Below are positions 18,333 through 26,960 of a stretch of 64,000 bases of DNA, piece after piece. Under the pieces are notes generated by a model. That model searched no databases. It was not told the origin of the DNA and was given only the letters and a program-made list of their open reading frames with translations. How positions within the stretch are numbered: the stretch's first letter is position 1; the number at the start of each line of letters is the position of its first letter. This stretch comes from JAFDZV01 sp964455525 (lineage in GTDB: Bacteria > Bacteroidota > Ignavibacteria > OLB7): assembly GCA_964455525.1 (NCBI GenBank), contig CAYVWR010000002.1:682001-746000 (forward strand), written 5' to 3'. Made by a program: the position numbers and the translations under genes.

Positions 18333-18371
18333 TGGCAACGCCCCTTCTCGTAATGAGAAGGGGCGTTGCCA
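18333..18371. terminator. 17-bp perfect-stem terminator after the NlpC/P60 gene
   Basis: Arms 18333-18349 and 18355-18371 are perfect complements around a 5-nt loop, 23 bp past the stop of the minus-strand peptidase gene. A T6 run lies on the plus-strand side, so it can also stop plus-strand transcripts. Confidence 0.7.
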
Positions 18372-18393
18372 CATGCAAGATTTTTTATAACGA

Positions 18394-19410
18394 TCAGTTG
18401 TGCGACAGGCCCAGCATGCTTCCTTCGGCATCAGCGGTCATCACGCTATTCAGATCGTAGCGGCGGGCGCCGATCATATGAGTCGAGTAATACTCGGCAT
18501 CGAGCGAGGAGACCGTAACGCCGTTACGGCTGGATGCATGGGCGAACATGCCATTGCCCAGATACATGCCCACATGCGATACGTAGACAGCGCGGCGGGT
18601 GTTGAAGAAGACGAGATCGCCGAACTGAAGATCCTCACGCGGAACCGCGATGCCGACTTCCCACTGCATGGCGGCTGTACGGGGCAGCTTGTAGTTCAGC
18701 GTACGATAGACCATGCCGGTAAAGGCCGAGCAATCGATGCCATTACGTCCCATGCCACCGAACAGATAGCGGGTGCCAACCCAGTCCACAAGGGTCTCCA
18801 TCACCACCATTTTATCGACGCCATTGTCGGTGATAGTGCTCTCGCCGTTGAGCGAGGCCATATACTTGGTGAATTCCTTGTAGAAGGTGTTGATGTCGTC
18901 AGGCAGTTCCTCCAGCCCCGCGAGATCGTCCGCCGTGATCGCGTCGGTATCCTCGGTCTCATCGAGTTCGGAGTCTTGATAGGTATCAGCGGTCCTGGTG
19001 CCGGTGATGCCTTTCGAGGCCACGGAGAGGCGAGTGGGTGCGGGTGCAGCCGCTACATCGGATACGACGGGTACGGTGATCTGATCTGGAGTGTCGGCTG
19101 ATACGGGTGCCTGAAGTCCTACGAGAGCTGCAAGCTCGGGGAGTTTTTCAACCAGAAGCTGTGTTGCCACAACACGGGTTACCTCGGGATTGCCACGAAC
19201 CGTATAGGTACGGCGGGGAGCACGACGGTTCTTTTTATTGTTGGCCTTCTTTTTGCTACTTGAAGAGACAGCGCTCTTTGCAGAGCCTTTTGTGCCCTTT
19301 CCGCCTTTTCTGGCGAACGCCTCATTGCTTTGGCTGGGGATGGCAAGCATTCCAAGAGTCAGGAACAGAACGACGAGGATATGCAAACGCTCGATTGTCG
19401 TTCTTGTCAT
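18394..19410 (-). CDS. C40 family NlpC/P60 peptidase
   Basis: A 338-residue exported protein: N-terminal hydrophobic signal, a Lys/Ser-rich basic linker (about residues 35-68), an acidic middle, and a C-terminal NlpC/P60 domain (about residues 200-325). The catalytic Cys is 227 in GIDCSAFTGMVY, His is 279 in SHVGMYLG, and a third polar residue lies near His 291. These enzymes cut D-Glu-diaminopimelate bonds in peptidoglycan stem peptides. A strong AGGAGGC precedes the ATG. It starts 33 bp after the substrate-binding protein gene, so the three genes likely form one operon, possibly linking peptide release and uptake. Confidence 0.9.
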   Translation of the reverse strand: MTRTTIERLHILVVLFLTLGMLAIPSQSNEAFARKGGKGTKGSAKSAVSSSSKKKANNKKNRRAPRRTYTVRGNPEVTRVVATQLLVEKLPELAALVGLQAPVSADTPDQITVPVVSDVAAAPAPTRLSVASKGITGTRTADTYQDSELDETEDTDAITADDLAGLEELPDDINTFYKEFTKYMASLNGESTITDNGVDKMVVMETLVDWVGTRYLFGGMGRNGIDCSAFTGMVYRTLNYKLPRTAAMQWEVGIAVPREDLQFGDLVFFNTRRAVYVSHVGMYLGNGMFAHASSRNGVTVSSLDAEYYSTHMIGARRYDLNSVMTADAEGSMLGLSHN

Positions 19411-19443
19411 GAAGCCTCCTGCGTATATGAGATAATGAATGTG

Positions 19444-21129
19444 TTATCGCTTTTGAACATGTGTCAGCACCAAGCGATCGAGCGGGTCAACGGTGTAACC
19501 CTTGATCGTTGGCTGCGTAAGGCGTTGGATCGTCGAATGATAGATCAAGACCCAAGGTGCCTCATGGATGATGACCTTCTCGGCCTCACCATAGATCGTT
19601 GCACGCTCATCGGCCGATATGCCGGGTGTGAGCGCCGCGCGGTAGAGCGAGTCAACACGTGGGTTTGAAAACCGTGTTGTGTTCGATCCGCTTGGGGACG
19701 CGTATGTGCTGTAAAAGAGCGCTATGAAATTTTCGGCATCTGGATAATCCGCCATCCAGTTTGCTCGCCAGAAGGGGAGCTTGCCTTCTGCGGCCATCGA
19801 CCGATTTTGTGCCGGGGAGACCTGCGCCACACGAATGCGAATGCCAAGCGTGTTAAGCTGCTCCTGAATTGCCTGTGCCACTGCCGATACCCGCTCGCTC
19901 TCGCTGATCTGGAGTTTGATCTCCGGCAGCCCCTGTCCGCCCGGATAGCCCGCTGAATCGAGCAGCCTGGCTGCCAGATCCCGATCGAAGGTATATCCCT
20001 GAACGCCGCTATATCCGGGGATGCCGGGAGGGATCGGGCCGTGCGACGCCGGGATCGCCTGCCCGCGGAGCACATATCGTACAATCGCCTCGCGGTCGAT
20101 GGCGTAATTGATCGCCTGCCGCAGATAACGGTTTCCGATAAACGGAGACCCCTTGCCGCCAGGGCTGGAGGAGTCGAACATAAACCCGTAATACTCCACC
20201 GACATCGATGGCGTCCGATGCAGCCGGTACTTCGAGTAGGCATCGGTAAGCGCCGTTCCATCGGCAGAGAAGATGCTCTCCATGAAGGCCGGGTCGATCG
20301 AGGCCACCATATCAAGCTTCCCCGATTCAAACTCCAGGAACTCCGCTTTTTTATCCTTCAGAAAGGATATCGCGATGGAGTCCAGATAGGGGAGTTGCCT
20401 GCCGCCTGCATCGCGCTCGAAGTAGTTCGGGTTGCGTACCAGGACAAGCCCCTTGCCCATATCCCAGCGCGCCAGTTTGAATGGTCCGGCTCCTACCGGG
20501 TTGCGGAAATACTCCTTGCCGTAGTTCTCTACCGCCTCACGGGGCACTACATAGCAGTAGGGCATCGACAGAAGCGAGAGAAGGATCGGCGAGGGTTCCA
20601 CCAGCTCTATGGTGAAGGTTGTATCGTCCACAACCTTAAAACCGCTCACATGGTCGGCAGCGCCAGGCTCCTTCTTGAAATATTCCTCGGCTCCCTTGAC
20701 CTTTCCGCGAAACACCCAGAATCCGGTGGATGCCGTTTCGGGATTGCAGATCCTCTCGAAGCTATAGCGGATATCCTCCGCGGTCACTGTGCGACCCTTT
20801 CCGCCGGGAAAACTTTCATGATCGGCAAAACGGACATCATCGCGCAGCACAAAGGTCCAGAGCCGACCATCCTCGCTTGTGCTCCAGCGTTTTGCCAGAA
20901 GCGGAATCGGTTGCAGGAGCGAGTCAAGCCCGACAAGCCCAATGTAGATCTGACCTCCGACCCACCACGGGGCACGGGCGCTGATGCGCGCAGGGTCGAG
21001 GGAGTTCAGATCCTCAGGCTCGTTATACTGGAATGTATTGTTGGAGGCATCGGAAGCCTTCTCACCGCCGCATCCGCACAGGATGAGCAGTGCCGAGGCA
21101 ATTGCTGTCAAAGAACGAAAAACCTTCAT
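19444..21129 (-). CDS. ABC transporter substrate-binding protein, family 5 (peptide type)
   Basis: A 561-residue lipoprotein with a signal ending LCGCGGEK and an SBP_bac_5 fold for oligopeptides, dipeptides or nickel. It starts NEPEDLNSLDPARIS and includes VRFADHESFPGG and LRQAINYAIDREAIVRYVL, typical of the DppA/OppA family. No permease or ATPase gene is in the window, so the transporter must be elsewhere. It follows a paralogous binding protein by 12 bp. The ligand cannot be predicted. Confidence 0.88.
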   Translation of the reverse strand: MKVFRSLTAIASALLILCGCGGEKASDASNNTFQYNEPEDLNSLDPARISARAPWWVGGQIYIGLVGLDSLLQPIPLLAKRWSTSEDGRLWTFVLRDDVRFADHESFPGGKGRTVTAEDIRYSFERICNPETASTGFWVFRGKVKGAEEYFKKEPGAADHVSGFKVVDDTTFTIELVEPSPILLSLLSMPYCYVVPREAVENYGKEYFRNPVGAGPFKLARWDMGKGLVLVRNPNYFERDAGGRQLPYLDSIAISFLKDKKAEFLEFESGKLDMVASIDPAFMESIFSADGTALTDAYSKYRLHRTPSMSVEYYGFMFDSSSPGGKGSPFIGNRYLRQAINYAIDREAIVRYVLRGQAIPASHGPIPPGIPGYSGVQGYTFDRDLAARLLDSAGYPGGQGLPEIKLQISESERVSAVAQAIQEQLNTLGIRIRVAQVSPAQNRSMAAEGKLPFWRANWMADYPDAENFIALFYSTYASPSGSNTTRFSNPRVDSLYRAALTPGISADERATIYGEAEKVIIHEAPWVLIYHSTIQRLTQPTIKGYTVDPLDRLVLTHVQKR

Positions 21130-21141
21130 CAGAAAAACGCC

Positions 21142-22917
21142 TTACTTAGCCGCATTGCCGTAATCGAACCAGACGCCCGTGAAATCGCGGCGATCCATCG
21201 GGTTGCCGCCGTCGTATCCATGCACATGAGGCTGCACCAGCCGGAAATCCAGATCATGGAAGATGAAGATCATCGGCGCATCGTTTACGGCGATCTGCTC
21301 GGCCTGGCGGTAGAGCGCATAACGCTGCTGATCGTCGATCGTGACCAGGGCCAGGGCAAAGAGCGAGTCGAACCGGGGATTGGTATAGCGGGTCGAATTC
21401 ACCGGGGAAGAGCCGACAGGAGGAATGGTCTTGCTGTAGAGCAGATTCAAAAAGGTCTCGGGATCGGGATAATCGGCGATCCAGCCGAGCCGGAACAGCG
21501 GTGCCTGGCCGCTTTCGAGCAGCTCCTGATGCTGCGCCCATTCCAGCAGCTTGACATCGACCTTGACGCCGAGACCACTGGTCAGCATGTTCTGCATGGC
21601 CTGGGCAACCAGCTCGTTGCGTCCGCCGCCGGAGTTAAGCTGGATGGTGACGCCGGGGAACCCTTTGCCGTCCGGGTAGCCCGCTTCGGCCAGGAGTGCC
21701 CGCGCCTTTTCGATATCGTAGGTGTAGCCCTTGACCGATTCGGCGTTGTAGTTCGGCATTGAGGGGGGAACCAGACCATGAATGGCCGGCCCTGCGGCCT
21801 GCCCCTGAAGCACAAATTTTACGATCTTCTCACGGTCGATCGCATAGTTGAACGCCTGGCGCACACGCGGGTCCTTGAACTGCTCGCTGGTGCAGAGCAT
21901 GCCGTAGAATTGCGTGGAGAGCGCCGGAACCGCAAAGAGCCTGAACTGTGAGTACTCCGGCGTCAGCGAGTGATCCTCCTGAACCACGCTTCGGAAAAAC
22001 TCGCTTGGGATACGATATGCCTCCTCAAGCTTGCCGGATTTGAATTCGAGGATCTGCTGCTTCTCATCCTTGATGAAGCTTACGTTGATGCCGTCGAGAT
22101 AGGGAAGCTGGTTGCCCGATGCATCCTTGCGCCAGTAGTTGGGGTTGCGCTTCATCGTGATGGCCTGATCCTTCTGCCATCCGGTCAGGGCGAATGCGCC
22201 GGTGCCAATCAGATTTCGGAAGAAGTCCTGGCCGTATTTCTCGACGGCTTCCTTTGGATAGATATAGCAAAACCCAAGGACCGGATAGTACTTGAATGCG
22301 GCGAAGGGAACCTTCAGATCGATGGCGAAGGTGTACTCATCAACCACGCGGAAGCCGCTAACCCCCTCGGCCGGGATCGGTATCTTTCCTTCGGACCGGG
22401 TTGCATCGTAATACTCTTGGGCGCCTTTCACCTTGTCGGTGAAGTAGGATGCGCCGAGCGTCCCGGAACGATTGTCGAGGATACGGTCGAAGCAGTACTT
22501 CACATCGGCCGCCTTCATCTCGCGCCCCTTGCCGTCGATAAAGGCAGGGGAATCGTGAAAATAGACGCCACGCCTGAGGTAATAGGTATAGGTGAGGCCG
22601 TCGGGGCTCATTTCCCAGCGCTCGGCAAGCTCCGGCTGAATGGAGAGATTGGAATCGAGATCGACCAGAAGGTCGCAGATCTGGTGCACGACATGGTGCG
22701 AGGAGGCGTCGTTGAGCCTGACCGGATCGAGCGTGCGGATATCCTGGACCTCGTTTGTCCGATAGATTCCGCCGTACTTCCTGCCGCCCTGAGCGTCTCG
22801 TAACTCTACGGTCTCTTCGCGACCGCATGAAACAACGAGGAGCGATGTTACGCTAAGAAGCATAACAAGAACGCGTGGGCGAAGAGATTCCGCAATGTAT
22901 GCCTTCGCTTGAGTCAA
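21142..22917 (-). CDS. ABC transporter substrate-binding protein, family 5, paralogue
   Basis: About 591 residues, an SBP_bac_5 lipoprotein with signal ending SLLVVSC. It is paralogous to the next gene: both share a TLDPVRLNDASS-type start, a VRQAFNYAIDREKIVKFVL segment and a WIADYPDPETFLNLLYS-type segment. I chose a TTG start at 22917, which gives a normal Lys/Arg-containing signal peptide; the ATG at 22863 would leave no positive charge before the hydrophobic core, and the frame is open to 23034. Tandem duplication with divergence suggests two ligand preferences feeding one transporter. Confidence 0.82.
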   Translation of the reverse strand: MTQAKAYIAESLRPRVLVMLLSVTSLLVVSCGREETVELRDAQGGRKYGGIYRTNEVQDIRTLDPVRLNDASSHHVVHQICDLLVDLDSNLSIQPELAERWEMSPDGLTYTYYLRRGVYFHDSPAFIDGKGREMKAADVKYCFDRILDNRSGTLGASYFTDKVKGAQEYYDATRSEGKIPIPAEGVSGFRVVDEYTFAIDLKVPFAAFKYYPVLGFCYIYPKEAVEKYGQDFFRNLIGTGAFALTGWQKDQAITMKRNPNYWRKDASGNQLPYLDGINVSFIKDEKQQILEFKSGKLEEAYRIPSEFFRSVVQEDHSLTPEYSQFRLFAVPALSTQFYGMLCTSEQFKDPRVRQAFNYAIDREKIVKFVLQGQAAGPAIHGLVPPSMPNYNAESVKGYTYDIEKARALLAEAGYPDGKGFPGVTIQLNSGGGRNELVAQAMQNMLTSGLGVKVDVKLLEWAQHQELLESGQAPLFRLGWIADYPDPETFLNLLYSKTIPPVGSSPVNSTRYTNPRFDSLFALALVTIDDQQRYALYRQAEQIAVNDAPMIFIFHDLDFRLVQPHVHGYDGGNPMDRRDFTGVWFDYGNAAK

Positions 22918-23146
22918 AATGTTTATAACCGATTTTGCATCCGTGAGGGGCGTGCTATTGTAAGGAAGATCGCGCCGCACGCCATGGCACTCTGGTGAGT
23001 TATTCAGGCGGAACAAAAATCGTCCTTGGCCCATGCGATTGCAAGGAACACTATCCTTAAATTTTTGTTAGATACCGTCTGAGCCATCCTATGGAATGCC
23101 GCTGTGTTATATATGCCGTAATCGTTTTGGGTAGTTGAAGGAGTTT

Positions 23147-23593
23147 ATGGAACCTACAGTGATGGAAGTGGCCGGGCCGCCAGTGAAGGATTTTCTGCCA
23201 AGGCTTGGTGCGGGGTGTCTGGTGCTGCTGGGAGGGATGGTTGTAATCATGGCGCTGGGGCTTTTTCTGGGGGCGGGACGGCCGGACCCAACCGGCCTTC
23301 TCTTCTATGGCATGTTCGGCGTGGGCTTCCTCTCCGCCGGGATCTTCTGGTATCGTTATGTGTCCGAACAGGAACGCACGCGCCGCCGACTCTTTGAGGA
23401 GAAATCGCTTCTCAGCGTGGCGGTTCGTCATGGGGGGTATGCCACGCTTGCACAGGTGACGCTCGAAACCCCCGTCACAGCTCTGGAGGCCGAGGAGGCG
23501 ATGGCACGGCTCTGCCGGCAGGGCTTTGCACAGCCGGAGCTTATGGAGGACGGCACCGTGCGATATCGTTTCGGAGGGCTGCTCCAGGGGTAG
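23147..23593 (+). CDS. Small two-helix membrane protein with a C-terminal helical domain
   Basis: A 148-residue protein with two predicted membrane helices (CLVLLGGMVVIMALGLFLGAG, then LLFYGMFGVGFLSAGIFWY) and a cytoplasmic C-terminal domain of about 75 residues. That domain, with LLSVAVRHGGYATLAQVTLE and AMARLCRQGFAQPELM, looks like a winged-helix or helical regulatory fold. GAAGGAG sits just before the ATG; a TTG is in frame 12 bp upstream. I do not recognise a family. It is divergent from the substrate-binding proteins. Confidence 0.6.
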   Translation: MEPTVMEVAGPPVKDFLPRLGAGCLVLLGGMVVIMALGLFLGAGRPDPTGLLFYGMFGVGFLSAGIFWYRYVSEQERTRRRLFEEKSLLSVAVRHGGYATLAQVTLETPVTALEAEEAMARLCRQGFAQPELMEDGTVRYRFGGLLQG

Positions 23594-23917
23594 ATCATAG
23601 ATCCCCGATAGACCGTTCGGTGCGGCGTTGTGGTCCCTGGCAGCCGTGTGCCTTCTGCGGCGCCCTGCCTTGTGGCTGCAATGATGCTGGCAATGGAGTT
23701 TCCCTGGCGCCTTGGCGCGGCGTATGGGTGTGGGGATCGCTGCTGTAACGGTTTCTGCCGGAGAAGAACGATTCTGGCGCTTCTGCGCGTTGCAGATGAG
23801 GGATGGGAGGTATATTCGGTCAACCATTGCTGGTGCGAGGCATTGCGCAGGCAGCACGATAGCGCATGCACGTTCACCGGCAGTCGCTCAGAAACGGCCA
23901 AACATTCATCGGCGCTT
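23594..23917. other. Gap before the NUDIX gene, nothing recognised
   Basis: About 324 bp with no promoter match and no convincing frame. The upstream reading-frame extension of the NUDIX gene covers most of it but is not needed for the fold. Confidence 0.5.
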
Positions 23918-24397
23918 ATGTCGGAGTATATCAGGAATATCAGACGGAAGGTAGGACATGAGCGGTTGCTTGTTCCGTCAACCGCGTGTGTGGTGCTGAG
24001 CGATAGCGAGGAGGTGCTGCTGCAACTGCGGTCCGATACAAAAAATTGGGGCTGCCCTGGGGGGATTATGGATTTCCGGGAGACCGCGGTGCAGAGCGTG
24101 CTGCGTGAGGTGCGCGAGGAGACCGGGCTGATCCTCAGCGATCCCTGGCTGTTCGGCGTCTACTCAGGAGCAGAATATGAGGCACGCTATCCCAATGGCG
24201 ATGAGATTGCCGTGGTGCAGCTTGCTTTTGTCGCTGAACGCTACGAAGGAGAACTCGGCGGCGACGATGAGTCGCTCGACCTGCGTTTTTTCTCGTTTTC
24301 ATCCCTGCCGGAGAACATCGCCCCACATCATCAGAAATTCCTCCGGCACTTCCATCAATATCTCAATGGCCTGCGCTCTGTGCCGGTGGTGCGATAG
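23918..24397 (+). CDS. NUDIX hydrolase
   Basis: A 159-residue NUDIX enzyme that hydrolyses a nucleoside diphosphate linked to another moiety. The NUDIX box is in GGIMDFRETAVQSV followed by LREVREETGLIL, with the G, E and REXXEE residues in place. It begins LVPSTACVVLSDSEEVLLQLRS and ends with a small helical tail. The ATG at 23918 is used because the 96 upstream codons do not fit the fold. The substrate is unknown. Confidence 0.9.
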   Translation: MSEYIRNIRRKVGHERLLVPSTACVVLSDSEEVLLQLRSDTKNWGCPGGIMDFRETAVQSVLREVREETGLILSDPWLFGVYSGAEYEARYPNGDEIAVVQLAFVAERYEGELGGDDESLDLRFFSFSSLPENIAPHHQKFLRHFHQYLNGLRSVPVVR

Positions 24398-24505
24398 AGA
24401 TGCGCGCCCGCATAGATATCCGGGCACGCACGCAGGGCGTGCGATGTTTTTGATACGGCCCCCTCCCGAAACCGGCATTTGTTGGCCATTCCTCTGCGAA
24501 ATAGC

Positions 24506-24529
24506 AGGCCCGTTGCATGCAACGGGCCT
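24506..24529. terminator. Convergent palindromic terminator
   Basis: A continuous 24-bp palindrome lies between the NUDIX gene (ends 24397) and the TonB receptor (ends 24560). It is followed on plus by a short T run. Confidence 0.65.
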
Positions 24530-24559
24530 TTGTGCCAGCAACTGGTATGCGATATCTCG

Positions 24560-26641
24560 TTAGAACGTCACCTTGATGCCACCCTGGATCTCGCGGCCGG
24601 GGGCCGGAAGCCCAAGCTGCGGCAGCACCACCTGATTGGTGATGTTGTTCACACGGATGAAGACCTGCGAGGCGAAGTTATTGGTAAGCGGAAGGAGCAG
24701 CCGATATGCCACTCTGGCGTTCAGGACCGAGGAGGAGGGGAGCTGAACGAACACGTTGTCGCTGTTCAGCGTATAGGCCGTTCCGGTCTGAACGAACTCC
24801 AGTTCCGGGCGCAGGCCGAACGGGAAGTCATACCCTGCGGTGATCGCCGAGAGTATCTCCGGGCGCTCCGATAGATACAATGTGGAATCGGGCGCGTTTG
24901 CATCGTCGGAACGCTGGCGGGTATGGATATAGGAGAAATGCCCTTCAAGCCTGAACGGAAGAAGCGCGCGCAGCTCACCGGCCACCTCCACGCCGAGCGC
25001 CGTGCTCCCCGGCAGATTGATTCGCTGGCGTGGTCTATTCGGCAGCGAGGAGAGCGTCGTCTGATCGATTGTGTTCTTGGTGATGTTGCCGAAGCCCACC
25101 ACGGAGAAACTTCCCTCCTGGTAGTTCCCTTGCATTCCCAGTTCCACCAACTGCGCCTGTTCCGGCTTCAGATCGGGGTTGAGAAGAAAACGCCGCAATG
25201 CTTCCCCGTAGAGTTCGCGCATGGTTGGGAAGCGGCTCTTGCGTCCTGCCGAGGCTCGTGCGCCAAGCTGCTCGGTGATCTGCATGGTGATGCCGGTCAT
25301 GAAGCTGTAGTCGGAAAATCCTTCTCCCTTCGGCTTGTCTCCGGTCTTTGGCGTTCCCATGCCATCGAAGCTTGCCCCAAGCGTGATGCCGAACATATCG
25401 CTCAACTTCTTTTCGTATTCCAGGCCAACGCTATAGACCTGTTGCTGATACGAGAGGACCGGGTAATCCTCGATCGCGCCGCTGGAGTTCGTGAAGGGGA
25501 TAAGCGCGCCGGTGCTGTCGTAGGCCAGGTCGCGCTGATCGTGGTTCGATTGCAGGCCGTTGAGTGCAAGGCTGAGAAGTCCGCCCCCAAGCTTCTTCTG
25601 GAGTACGAAGCGTCCGCCGAGCGTCAGGTCGTCGTCCTCCTGGCGTGCGCTGCGTGCATTGTAGTCGGCCGAGGTGAAGTTGTCGATCGACTGGTTGAAC
25701 CGTGTTCCCCAGATGGCCCCGCGCAGGCTCCAGTCCTCGTCGGCACCGAAGCGTATATCGCCGTTGACGGTGGCCGTGATGTTCATCCATTCTGGATAGC
25801 GCCAGAACCGTGCGCCTGTGACGTTCCCCTCCGGGGCTACTCCCTTCTCCGCGTTGATGGCGTTTACCGAGACGCCGAGGTTTGTTCTGGGAGAGAACCG
25901 GTATTCGCCGCGCAGAAAGAGGTTGGCGATTCTGGAATCGGTGTTGGTGCGAAGCGTTCCGCTTGGCTGGTTGTACAGGAATGGGGTCGTCTCGTTTCCG
26001 AAAAGATCGGCGCTATCCGGCAGGCTATAGCCATCGCGAGTGGTGTAGCCGACCGAGCCGATATAGTTGAAATCTCCTGCATTGCCGAGATGGGTGACCG
26101 ATGCGTTGGCAAAGCTGTTGCTTCCTCCCTGGAGTTCCACTTCGGTGAGCGAGCCTGGCGTGCGCAGTTCCTGCGAGGCGATGTTCACCGCGCCCCCCAC
26201 CACGTTCGTTCCGTACAGGACCGAGGGAACCCCCTTGGTCACTGTAAGCCCGCCGACAGCATTGATCGGTATCAGGCTCATGTCAACGCGATTGTCCCAG
26301 GGCACGTTCAGCAGCGCTCCGTCGAAGAAGAGCGCCACCTGACGTTCACCGGCACCGCGCAGATAGAGCAGCGCCTCGCCACGGGAATTTGTTTGAATGC
26401 GTGCGGCCGGAACGCGATAGATGATGCCTGCCGCGGTGGTGGCATCGGTTGCGTCGATCCGTTCCAGGGGGATCTGATTGATCGTTGCAGCGGTGATCTG
26501 CTGGGTTGGTGAGTCCGATACCACCACTTCGCCAAGCCTGTAGGTCTTGATCGAATCCTGGGCAGGGGCGGTTTGGGCTAGCAGCGTACCGTTTGCAAGA
26601 ACAAATGCGGCTAATAGTTGCGGTGTAGCACGTAATCGCAT
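24560..26641 (-). CDS. TonB-dependent outer membrane receptor
   Basis: A 693-residue receptor with a signal peptide ending near LLAQ, a plug domain (about residues 40-150, with LYLRGAGERQVALFFDGALL and PSVLYGTNVVGGAVNI) and a 22-strand-type barrel ending in an aromatic residue (GGIKVTF). There is no N-terminal carboxypeptidase-like domain. The ligand cannot be predicted; its position beside a probable metal-uptake cluster suggests iron chelate, zinc or cobalamin. A 5' leader inverted repeat lies upstream. Confidence 0.87.
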   Translation of the reverse strand: MRLRATPQLLAAFVLANGTLLAQTAPAQDSIKTYRLGEVVVSDSPTQQITAATINQIPLERIDATDATTAAGIIYRVPAARIQTNSRGEALLYLRGAGERQVALFFDGALLNVPWDNRVDMSLIPINAVGGLTVTKGVPSVLYGTNVVGGAVNIASQELRTPGSLTEVELQGGSNSFANASVTHLGNAGDFNYIGSVGYTTRDGYSLPDSADLFGNETTPFLYNQPSGTLRTNTDSRIANLFLRGEYRFSPRTNLGVSVNAINAEKGVAPEGNVTGARFWRYPEWMNITATVNGDIRFGADEDWSLRGAIWGTRFNQSIDNFTSADYNARSARQEDDDLTLGGRFVLQKKLGGGLLSLALNGLQSNHDQRDLAYDSTGALIPFTNSSGAIEDYPVLSYQQQVYSVGLEYEKKLSDMFGITLGASFDGMGTPKTGDKPKGEGFSDYSFMTGITMQITEQLGARASAGRKSRFPTMRELYGEALRRFLLNPDLKPEQAQLVELGMQGNYQEGSFSVVGFGNITKNTIDQTTLSSLPNRPRQRINLPGSTALGVEVAGELRALLPFRLEGHFSYIHTRQRSDDANAPDSTLYLSERPEILSAITAGYDFPFGLRPELEFVQTGTAYTLNSDNVFVQLPSSSVLNARVAYRLLLPLTNNFASQVFIRVNNITNQVVLPQLGLPAPGREIQGGIKVTF

Positions 26642-26729
26642 GCTTCAGTAGGGATTGATGAGTGTTCGAGCTGTTGAGAAGTCGCGTTAACCGCTCGGTG
26701 GAAGGAAGTGGGCGGCCACAAGAATCTAT

Positions 26730-26765
26730 CGCATTGCGATGCGGTAACCTGTAGTGTGCAATGCG
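26730..26765 (-). other. Leader inverted repeat of the TonB receptor
   Basis: Arms 26730-26737 and 26758-26765 are an 8-bp inverted repeat around 20 bp, about 90 bp upstream of the receptor start. It could be an RNA hairpin or operator; I could not match it to a known riboswitch. Confidence 0.35.
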
Positions 26766-26890
26766 CGAGATCGGTTGTGCAACCTTCCCGGGTGCGCGAA
26801 GATACGTTCCCGGTGGCTCTGGCCAAAGGGGCCTTTGTTCTGGATGGTGGCAGTTGTGGTGCCCGGTTCCGGGGCGGATGATGATCCGTA

Positions 26891-26919
26891 GATGCCAGGT
26901 TGCAGCGCTACCTGGCATC
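26891..26919 (-). terminator. Hairpin terminator of the metal-cluster TonB receptor
   Basis: Perfect 10-bp arms 26891-26900 and 26910-26919 with a 9-nt loop, about 42 bp past the stop at 26961. Confidence 0.6.
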
Positions 26920-26960
26920 GGTACGATTGTCCCCCAGGGTGGTCCGGGGCGTTTTGCGGC

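Larger units (their letters stand above)
17493..18393. other. 900-bp gene-free stretch
   Basis: No supported gene. It starts with two tandem hairpins and ends with the 18333 hairpin. From about 17600 to 18000 the plus strand is markedly pyrimidine-rich. A TATGTTTG sequence on minus (18021-18028) fits a -7 element, but no -33 partner was found at the right spacing. A minus-strand small RNA is possible but unproven. Confidence 0.5.

Noticed and set aside
20041..21762. A 573-aa plus-strand frame
   Set aside because: Antisense to the substrate-binding proteins; no domain of its own.
24923..26512. A 529-aa plus-strand frame
   Set aside because: Antisense to the TonB receptor.
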